Shown here piece by piece: positions 58,320-64,000 of a stretch of DNA of 64,000 nucleotides; the stretch's first letter is position 1; the number at the start of each line of letters is the position of its first letter. The notes beneath the pieces are model-generated. The model was not told the origin of the DNA and ran no database searches. It saw only the letters and a program-made list of their open reading frames with translations. Position numbers and translations under genes: made by a program. The stretch spans positions 88,820-152,819 of the forward strand of contig NZ_JNCA01000013.1 of NCBI RefSeq assembly GCF_000695795.1, written 5' to 3'. This stretch comes from Flavobacterium seoulense. GTDB taxonomy: Bacteria > Bacteroidota > Bacteroidia > Flavobacteriales > Flavobacteriaceae.

Positions 58320-59111
58320 ATGACAAAGGATCTGATTATTAAAAACATTAGCTTACTTAAAAGCCATACTTCCATTAATTACGGTATTAAAACAAAGGTA
58401 GAGATCTTTACCGAAAAAATTTTCTATACCTTATTTGATGCTAATGCTCCTTTAAGCGAAAGCATTGATGAATTAGAAAAACAGTTTAAAGATATTGCCG
58501 CTATTGCCTGTAAAAAACCCAATGCATTGTGCATATCAACCTGGGATCATTTTGTTGCCAAATTACCTTCGGTATTAGAAAAACTAAATCAGGATGCTGC
58601 CTATATTTTAGAAAATGACCCGGCTTCAAATGGAATTGAAGAAGTTTATCTGGCTTATCCAGGCTTTTATGCTATTGCTATTTACCGTCTTAGCCATGAA
58701 TTATATAAACTTGATTTATTGCTTTTTTCACGATTAATGAGCGAATATGCGCATCGAATTACAGGAACAGATATTCATGCCGGAGCTCAAATCGATTCAC
58801 CTTTTTTCATCGATCACGCTACCGGAATTGTTATTGGTGAAACGGCTGTAATTCAAAAATATGTTAAAATTTATCAGGGTGTTACACTTGGTGCATTAAG
58901 TGTCAGCAAAGAAATGAAAAATGCAAAAAGACATCCTACAGTAGAAAAAAATGTCTGTATCTATGCCAATGCAACCATTTTAGGTGGTGAAACCGTCATT
59001 GGCAAAAACAGTATTATCGGAGGAAACTCCTGGGTTACTAAATCAACCCCCGAAAGATCAATAGTGACTAATACAACCACTACTGAAGTAAAAATAAAAG
59101 AACTAAAATAG
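58320..59111 (+). CDS. Serine O-acetyltransferase
   Basis: The first step of cysteine synthesis: acetyl-CoA plus serine gives O-acetylserine. The 263-residue protein has a helical N-terminal half (ESIDELEKQFKDIAAIACKK, EEVYLAYPGFYAIAIYRLSH) and a left-handed beta-helix of hexapeptide repeats, GTDIHAGAQIDSPFFIDHAT, GIVIGETAVIQKYVKIYQGV and TILGGETVIGKNSIIGGNSW, with the catalytic His residues. Its C-terminus ends in ITRS-like TTTEVKIKELK. It belongs to the epsC/cysE group. The cysteine synthase gene follows two bases later. Confidence 0.93.
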   Translation: MTKDLIIKNISLLKSHTSINYGIKTKVEIFTEKIFYTLFDANAPLSESIDELEKQFKDIAAIACKKPNALCISTWDHFVAKLPSVLEKLNQDAAYILENDPASNGIEEVYLAYPGFYAIAIYRLSHELYKLDLLLFSRLMSEYAHRITGTDIHAGAQIDSPFFIDHATGIVIGETAVIQKYVKIYQGVTLGALSVSKEMKNAKRHPTVEKNVCIYANATILGGETVIGKNSIIGGNSWVTKSTPERSIVTNTTTTEVKIKELK

Positions 59112-59113
59112 AA

Positions 59114-60001
59114 ATGAATCCGCAAAAAATATTAAGCCTGATTGGTAACACTCCTTTAGTTGAAACTACCAATCTGGTCCAAAACAAAAACGTAAAACTA
59201 CTATTAAAACTAGAAGGAAATAATCCCGGAGGAAGTGTCAAAGACAGAGCTGCTTATTACATGATTAAAGGCGCTTTAGACCGTGGCGAAATCAAAAAAG
59301 GCGATAAACTTATCGAAGCGACAAGTGGAAATACAGGAATTGCTCTTGCCATGATTGCTCAATTATTAGATATCGAAATAGAATTAATTCTGCCTGAAGA
59401 TTCTACTAAAGAACGTACCCAGACTATGCGTGCTTATGGTGCTAATGTTATTTTAACTCCTGCTAAGGAAGGAATTATTGGTTCCAGAGATTATGCTGAT
59501 AAAAAAGTCGCTGAAGGTGGTTACATCATGCTAAATCAATTTGCTAATGATGATAACTGGAAAGCACATTACAATACTACAGGTCCTGAAATTTGGAAAG
59601 ATACTGAAGGAACTGTAACGCATTTTGTTTCGGCAATGGGAACAACAGGAACCATCATAGGAACTTCTACTTATTTAAAAGAACAAAATCCGGCAGTTCA
59701 AATCATTGGTGCACAGCCTTCTGATGGTTCACAAATTCCAGGAATCAGGAAATGGCCTCAGGAATATTTACCTAAAATTTATGACGCTTCAAAAGTAGAT
59801 CGTACTGTTGATGTGAGCGAACAGGAAGCTCGTGATATGACTAAACGTTTAGCTCTTGAAGAAGGTATTTTTGCAGGAATGAGCAGCGGCGGTGCTGTGG
59901 CTGTAGCGGTAAAATTAGCCGAAGAACTAGAATCTGGAGTTATTGTAGTCATTATTTGCGACAGAGGTGACCGTTATTTATCTTCTGATTTATTTGACTA
60001 A
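59114..60001 (+). CDS. cysM: Cysteine synthase (O-acetylserine sulfhydrylase B)
   Basis: A PLP enzyme of 295 residues that replaces the acetyl group of O-acetylserine with sulfide (or thiosulfate in CysM types). The PLP lysine is in NNPGGSVKDRAAYYMIKGAL, the substrate loop is EATSGNTGIALAMIAQ, and the phosphate loop is FVSAMGTTGTIIGTSTYLKE. GAQPSDGSQIPGIRKWPQEY and GIFAGMSSGGAVAVAVKLAE are also typical; the SDGSQIPGIRKWP region favours the CysM branch. It is two bases behind the serine acetyltransferase, so both form one operon ending in a strong terminator. Confidence 0.94.
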   Translation: MNPQKILSLIGNTPLVETTNLVQNKNVKLLLKLEGNNPGGSVKDRAAYYMIKGALDRGEIKKGDKLIEATSGNTGIALAMIAQLLDIEIELILPEDSTKERTQTMRAYGANVILTPAKEGIIGSRDYADKKVAEGGYIMLNQFANDDNWKAHYNTTGPEIWKDTEGTVTHFVSAMGTTGTIIGTSTYLKEQNPAVQIIGAQPSDGSQIPGIRKWPQEYLPKIYDASKVDRTVDVSEQEARDMTKRLALEEGIFAGMSSGGAVAVAVKLAEELESGVIVVIICDRGDRYLSSDLFD

Positions 60002-60017
60002 ACTTCAATTACATTCA

Positions 60018-60057
60018 TAAAAAAGGGCGATTTTTAAATTTAAAAATCGCCCTTTTT
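60018..60057. terminator. Bidirectional terminator between cysM and the histidine kinase gene
   Basis: AAAAAGGGCGATTTTTAAAT pairs with its exact reverse complement directly after it, giving a long hairpin with A and T flanks on both sides. It serves the convergent cysM and histidine kinase genes. Confidence 0.9.
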
Positions 60058-61113
60058 CTACTTTATTAACGGTAACATGATTGTAAAAGTACCTCCTTTA
60101 TTTTTTCCTTCGCTTGTTGCTGTTAATTGTCCTTCACTCCTTTCTATAACTTGCCTGGACAAATACAAACCTATTCCTGTCGAATATTCGTTCATCGTTC
60201 CTAATCGGTTCATTTTAGTGAATTTGGCAAACATCTTATCAACATCCTTGTTATCAAAACCAATGCCTTCATCAATCACTTTTATATGCACATTTTTCTG
60301 TTCAATGTAACTTTCTAATTGTATCGTTGCATTTTCAAATGAAAATTTAATGGCATTGTTCACTAAATTAAAAAACACACGGGTCAACAGTTCGGGATCA
60401 ATTCTCAACGTAATATTTTCTACTTCAAGCTTTTTAACCAATTGAATATTTTTAGAACTTAATTTTTGGTTTAACTGATCTTTTACTTTTTCAATTAGCT
60501 CATCCAGATTCATTGTTTTAATATCTGAACTGGTTTTTAACATTTCATCCTGCTCTTTTAATAGTCGAATAAAATTTTCAATGTATTGAAATTGATCTTT
60601 GGAAGAATCACAAATCAATTCAGCCAATTCTTTTACTTCAGATGACGGATTTGTCCCTATAATCATTTGGGCCAAAGATTTAGGATTAGAAGCAAAAGTT
60701 CTCAAATCATGTGAAAGCAGGTAAATTAAGTCTTGTTTTTCAGCAATAAAATCTTCACTTTCCTGAATCGAATTATGAATATTAAACAATAACAATCCTG
60801 CTTCATCCGAATAATGAAGTGGTAAATTTGGGATTATTCTTTTTCGTTTGTAATCATTCAACGCTTTTGAAGCCAGTTCTATAGGATGAACCAATTTTTT
60901 CAAAACCATTAAAGTGACTGCTGTAGCGATCAAAGTCATTACTAAGGAAAACAGTAATAAAATTTCAGTTGAAAAATTTGCTTTTGCGTAAAGCACAAAA
61001 AATAAAATTCCGATGAGAGGAATATGAATTCCTATAAATGCAACAAAAAGAAACTTAAACACATAGCTATTTCTTAGAAATCTTATAGAGGATAATTTTT
61101 CATAAAACTTCAT
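60058..61113 (-). CDS. Orphan sensor histidine kinase
   Basis: A 351-residue kinase. Two adjacent spans (KFLFVAFIGIHIPLIGILFF, ILLLFSLVMTLIATAVTLMV) with almost no periplasmic loop are followed by a HAMP-like linker, the H-box LIYLLSHDLRTFASNP, an N-box VFFNLVNNAIKFSF and the G1 and G2 boxes VIDEGIGFDNKDVDKMF and STGIGLYLSRQVIER. The H-box reads SHDLRTFASNP instead of the usual SHDLRTPL. The small sensory region suggests detection inside the membrane or cytosol. No response regulator adjoins, so its partner is elsewhere. The ATG at 61113 is preferred to a TTG three codons earlier. Confidence 0.92.
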   Translation of the reverse strand: MKFYEKLSSIRFLRNSYVFKFLFVAFIGIHIPLIGILFFVLYAKANFSTEILLLFSLVMTLIATAVTLMVLKKLVHPIELASKALNDYKRKRIIPNLPLHYSDEAGLLLFNIHNSIQESEDFIAEKQDLIYLLSHDLRTFASNPKSLAQMIIGTNPSSEVKELAELICDSSKDQFQYIENFIRLLKEQDEMLKTSSDIKTMNLDELIEKVKDQLNQKLSSKNIQLVKKLEVENITLRIDPELLTRVFFNLVNNAIKFSFENATIQLESYIEQKNVHIKVIDEGIGFDNKDVDKMFAKFTKMNRLGTMNEYSTGIGLYLSRQVIERSEGQLTATSEGKNKGGTFTIMLPLIK

Positions 61114-61221
61114 ACTTCTCAAAATTTACGGGGATTACAAATGTACGAAAAAAGCTCTTTGTTTAAATAACCTAACCAATGTTTAAACAAAAAAACTTCA
61201 GAAGTTACTTAAAAATTTCAT

Positions 61222-61229
61222 TAATTTTG
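61222..61229 (+). promoter_or_regulatory. -7 box TAATTTTG before the SGNH hydrolase gene
   Basis: An exact TAnnTTTG box 43 bases before the hydrolase ATG, in the divergent gap with the histidine kinase gene. The leader contains GGAGCCC close to the start codon, a purine-rich stretch resembling a ribosome binding site. Confidence 0.55.
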
Positions 61230-61272
61230 TTCAATTATGTTTAGACACATAAAAAATTGAAAGGAGCCCACT

Positions 61273-61893
61273 ATGCAAGACTGGCCTTATTTATTAAAAT
61301 ACCAAAATGAAAACGCATTATTACCGCAACATGACAACAACAGAATCGTTTTCATGGGAGATTCAATAACCGAATTTTGGAGTAAGGAACATTCTTTTTT
61401 TGCTGAAAACAAATCCTATATTAATAGAGGAATAAGCGGTCAGACTACTCCGCAAATGTTAGTTCGTTTTAGAGCCGATGTTATTGATTTAAATCCTAAA
61501 ATAGTCGTTATTTTAGCCGGTGGAAATGATATTGCTGGAAATACGGGAACGGCAACGACAAAAATGATTACTGATAATATTTTTTCAATGATCGAATTAG
61601 CAAAAACACATCGTATTCAGGTGATTCTTTGTTCAGTATTACCTGCCAATTTTTTCTATTGGAATCCAAAAGAACAACCGGCTGATCGAATTATTGAATT
61701 GAATAAAATATTAAAAGAATATGCTATTGCAAATAAAATCACGTTTGTAGATTATTATTCGACAATGGTAGACAACAAAAAAGGTTTACAATCTGAATTT
61801 TCAGAAGATCGCGTACATCCCAACACAGCGGGTTATGAAATTATGAGTCTGTTAATCAAAAAAGCTATTCAACTTACTATAAACAATCTATAA
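61273..61893 (+). CDS. SGNH/GDSL hydrolase
   Basis: A 206-residue GDSL-like lipase/acylhydrolase without a signal peptide. Block I is RIVFMGDSITEFW (nucleophile Ser), block II is YINRGISGQTTPQML (Gly), block III is VVILAGGNDIAGN (Asn) and block V is FSEDRVHPNTAGYEIM (Asp-His). Such enzymes hydrolyse O-acetyl groups or short-chain esters on sugars and lipids. It lies 11 bases before the aldo/keto reductase gene, so both may be one operon; the common substrate is not evident. Confidence 0.92.
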   Translation: MQDWPYLLKYQNENALLPQHDNNRIVFMGDSITEFWSKEHSFFAENKSYINRGISGQTTPQMLVRFRADVIDLNPKIVVILAGGNDIAGNTGTATTKMITDNIFSMIELAKTHRIQVILCSVLPANFFYWNPKEQPADRIIELNKILKEYAIANKITFVDYYSTMVDNKKGLQSEFSEDRVHPNTAGYEIMSLLIKKAIQLTINNL

Positions 61894-61904
61894 AACAATC
61901 AAAA

Positions 61905-62891
61905 ATGAACTATCGTAAACTAGGAAAAACCAACTTTGAAATATCCGAAATTGCTCTTGGAACCTGGCAAGTAGGCGGAAAATGGGGTTCACCATTTAAT
62001 GATGTCACTGCCGAGGAACTTTTAAACACTGCAATCGACAAAGGCATCAACTTTATTGACACTGCCGATGTGTATGAAAATGGATTGAGCGAAAAAGCAG
62101 TTGGACGTGTAATTCGTTCCCGTTCTGAACGTATTTATGTTGCGACTAAATGCGGTCGTCATATTAATCCACATATTAATGAAGGTTATCAGCCAAAAGT
62201 ATTGCAGCAATATGTTGAAGACAGTTTAAAACGTCTTCAAGTAGATACAATTGACTTAATCCAGTTGCACTGCCCTCCTACTGAAGTGTTTTATCGACCG
62301 GAAATTTTCGAGCTTTTTGACAAATTAAAACAAGAAGGAAAAATTCAAAATCTGGGTGTAAGTGTCGAAAAAGTAGAAGAAGGATTGAAAGCAATGGAAT
62401 TTTCGAATGTGACTTCTGTTCAAATTATTTTCAACCTTTTCAGACAGCGTCCTTCAGAATTATTCTTTAAACAAGCTAAGAAAAAAGACGTGGGAATTAT
62501 TGCCCGTGTTCCTCTTGCCAGCGGATTATTGACTGGAAAATTCTCTGAAAAATCTATTTTTGACAGCAAAGACCATCGTTTTTTTAACCGAGAAGGCGCT
62601 GCTTTTGACAAAGGCGAAACTTTCTCAGGAATCAATTATGAATTAGGTTTGATTGCTGTAAACGAATTGAAAAAACTATTCCCTGAAGTTCAAAACCTGG
62701 CACCTATTGCCCTGCAATGGATTTTAAGTTTCCCGGAAGTAAGTTGTATTATTCCCGGAGCTTCGACAGAAAATCATGTGCTTTCTAATCTTTCAACCTT
62801 AGATTTACCGGCTTTAACTCCTGAAAAAATTGCTGCTATGAATGAAATTTATGAGCATTACATCAAAAAAGAAGTGCATCATCTTTGGTAA
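61905..62891 (+). CDS. Aldo/keto reductase
   Basis: A 328-residue NADPH-dependent oxidoreductase with the TIM-barrel family pattern: MNYRKLGKTNFEISEIALGT at the N-terminus, INFIDTADVYENGLSEKAVG (Asp and Tyr of the catalytic tetrad), VATKCGRHINP (Lys) and DLIQLHCPPTEVFYRPE (His). The cofactor loop is PLASGLLTGKFSEKS, and IPGASTENHVLSNLSTLDLP completes the site. It reduces aldehydes, ketones or sugars; the substrate is undetermined. It starts 11 bases after the SGNH hydrolase and is followed by a terminator before the convergent LysR gene. Confidence 0.94.
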   Translation: MNYRKLGKTNFEISEIALGTWQVGGKWGSPFNDVTAEELLNTAIDKGINFIDTADVYENGLSEKAVGRVIRSRSERIYVATKCGRHINPHINEGYQPKVLQQYVEDSLKRLQVDTIDLIQLHCPPTEVFYRPEIFELFDKLKQEGKIQNLGVSVEKVEEGLKAMEFSNVTSVQIIFNLFRQRPSELFFKQAKKKDVGIIARVPLASGLLTGKFSEKSIFDSKDHRFFNREGAAFDKGETFSGINYELGLIAVNELKKLFPEVQNLAPIALQWILSFPEVSCIIPGASTENHVLSNLSTLDLPALTPEKIAAMNEIYEHYIKKEVHHLW

Positions 62892-62899
62892 AAAAATAC

Positions 62900-62939
62900 A
62901 ATACGACACAGATAATTTGGAATTATTTGTGTCGTATTA
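62900..62939 (+). terminator. Terminator between aldo/keto reductase and LysR genes
   Basis: AATACGACACA and TGTGTCGTATT pair perfectly, with further AATT pairs inside, giving a long hairpin. The downstream flank overlaps the stop of the convergent LysR gene, so it may serve both. Confidence 0.75.
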
Positions 62940-63833
62940 TAACATTACCTTTTTAAACAAATCCTTGATTAAATCGAGTTCTTTAGTATAAGTCGTGTTT
63001 TTTCTGCTGGCAAAATAAAGCGTGTTTTCTAATTTTTTATGACCTTCCCAAATTATTTTTACATCTCCGCCGGCTACTTCTTTTCGACATAAAAAATCAG
63101 GAATAACCGCTAATCCATTAGCATTACTCAAACAGCGAACAATTGAATTAATATTTGGCACAATATAATTCGGTCGAAAATCAGGGAAGTTGCCAAAATT
63201 GAGTTGCCAAAAACGAAAAAGATGTTCCATATCGCCCGTGGTTCCATACCATTTTTGGGCTTTTAAATAATTTTCGGCTTCTGTATATTTTTTTTGTTTT
63301 ACCAATTGCTGAAATTCAGCGTCATCAACTTCACTTCCTCCAACTAAAACAATAGTTTCTGACGAAAATGGTTCGTAAGCAATAGTTGGATAATTTCCTT
63401 TTTGAGGCGAAATCACCAAATCTAAAATTCCTTTATCTAAATTATCCAGCATTTCAGGATATTCACCAAAACGAATAATCACATTAAAAGGCAAAGTGGA
63501 AATGTATTGTTCCAATGTAATCTGGAAAGTCTCAAAACACATTCCGATACTGATTGTTGGTGTATGTTTTTCAGTACTTCGCTGAAAATTTTTCTCGGCA
63601 TCTTCCAGAATTTTCAAACCTTCGGAAATTGCATTATATAAAATCTTACCTCTTTCAGTCGGAATCATTTTGCGTCCTGTTCTATCAAAAAGTTTGTAAC
63701 CTACATAACTTTCCAACGAACTTAAATGCAAACTCACACCAGGCTGCGAAATAAACAAAGCATCGGCAGCACTTGTGAGCGTTCCTGTTTTATAAATAGC
63801 TTTAAATGTGCGGTACCATTCGAGATTAACCAT
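62937..63833 (-). CDS. LysR family transcriptional regulator
   Basis: A 298-residue regulator. The N-terminal winged helix is clear: VNLEWYRTFKAIYKTGTLTS, AADALFISQPGVSLHLSSLE and the following YKLFDRTGRKMIPTERGKIL. The substrate-binding domain continues with ISIGMCFETFQITLEQYIST, GILDLVISPQK and LANANGLAVIPDFLC-like segments. It is convergent with the aldo/keto reductase; LysR proteins often control a neighbouring gene, but the divergent neighbour lies outside the window or is lost at the contig end. The inducer is unknown. Confidence 0.93.
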   Translation of the reverse strand: MVNLEWYRTFKAIYKTGTLTSAADALFISQPGVSLHLSSLESYVGYKLFDRTGRKMIPTERGKILYNAISEGLKILEDAEKNFQRSTEKHTPTISIGMCFETFQITLEQYISTLPFNVIIRFGEYPEMLDNLDKGILDLVISPQKGNYPTIAYEPFSSETIVLVGGSEVDDAEFQQLVKQKKYTEAENYLKAQKWYGTTGDMEHLFRFWQLNFGNFPDFRPNYIVPNINSIVRCLSNANGLAVIPDFLCRKEVAGGDVKIIWEGHKKLENTLYFASRKNTTYTKELDLIKDLFKKVML

Positions 63834-63855
63834 AACTAACTATTAAATAATAGAG

Positions 63856-64000
63856 ACGTGGAGAGCTCGGTGGTAGCAGATACAAAAAAAAAAAAACAAA
63901 ATATAAATAGAAGTCATGAAAGTTGGCTTATACTAGAGTACAAATTAGATGACAAAGATACGGCTGAATACAAATAGCCTACAAGAGCGAGCTATTCTCA
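63856..64000. other. Probable adapter read-through and noise at the sequence end
   Basis: GTGGAGAGCTCGGTGGTAGC (63858-63877) closely resembles the reverse complement of a common Illumina adapter, sharing the exact nine-base CTCGGTGGT. The differences there are T to G and C to A, typical of dye cross-talk. A run of 13 A follows at 63884-63896, as when a read passes the adapter end. The last 100 bases show no coding or structural signal. Confidence 0.55.

Overview
The window looks like a chromosomal piece of a Flavobacterium-like member of the Bacteroidetes. The DNA is strongly AT-rich, and many genes are preceded by the Bacteroidetes -7 box TAnnTTTG, sometimes with a TTG about 16-20 bases further upstream. 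Family content agrees: a hybrid two-component sensor with beta-propeller repeats, a TonB-dependent receptor, an OstA-like protein, DUF2911 and DUF1684 proteins, SGLT-type symporters, and a BlaI/M56 pair fused to TonB-plug-like repeats. The species cannot be fixed from sequence alone.

Layout. 1-4.9 kb, minus strand: the 5' part of a hybrid two-component sensor (running off the left edge), an SGLT-like symporter and birA. 5-10.6 kb, plus strand: rsfS-ftsH, then a tight five-gene run LUD protein-cdsA-psd-acyl-CoA-binding protein-lipoprotein superoxide dismutase. 10.8-17.5 kb: OstA-like protein, class III aminotransferase, TPR protein-aroE, sialate O-acetylesterase. 17.6-20.1 kb, minus strand: iron alcohol dehydrogenase, its likely AraC regulator and three tRNAs (Arg, Pro, Ser). 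20.3-29.1 kb: thiolase, NlpC/P60 protein, VanX-like dipeptidase, an EEP-family protein, YhcH family protein, and a PIG-L deacetylase with a 35-residue membrane peptide and a second symporter. 29.2-31.2 kb is the only clearly accessory stretch: a 67-residue protein, decayed gene fragments, and a lone PD-(D/E)XK nuclease gene bracketed by two related attC-like palindromic sites. 31.2-38.5 kb: DUF2911, HAD, tcdA, TatD-like and DUF1684 genes on the minus strand, BlaI/M56 on the plus strand, apt, and tRNA-Arg(ACG). 38.6-47.2 kb: an aspartoacylase-like protein, then a response regulator-histidine kinase-TonB receptor-LTA-synthase-type sulfatase block with a convergent PAP2 phosphatase, several of which share TTCAAA-type upstream repeats. 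47.4-53.7 kb, minus strand: a complete RND tripartite efflux operon. 54-63.8 kb: Ca2+/H+ exchanger, cysteine desulfurase, a duplicated-domain lipoprotein, Smr protein, a serine acetyltransferase-cysteine synthase pair, an orphan histidine kinase, SGNH hydrolase, aldo/keto reductase and a LysR regulator. The last 150 bases look like adapter read-through rather than genome.

How genes fit together. Phospholipid synthesis (cdsA, psd) is packed with an acyl-CoA-binding protein and an exported superoxide dismutase. Cysteine synthesis is a two-gene unit. The response regulator block plausibly forms a small envelope-remodelling regulon with the PAP2 gene. The strongest candidate for something undescribed is the nuclease cassette at 29.66-30.65 kb: a single putative defence gene between two similar foldable sites that resemble integron recombination sites, with no integrase or methyltransferase in the window.
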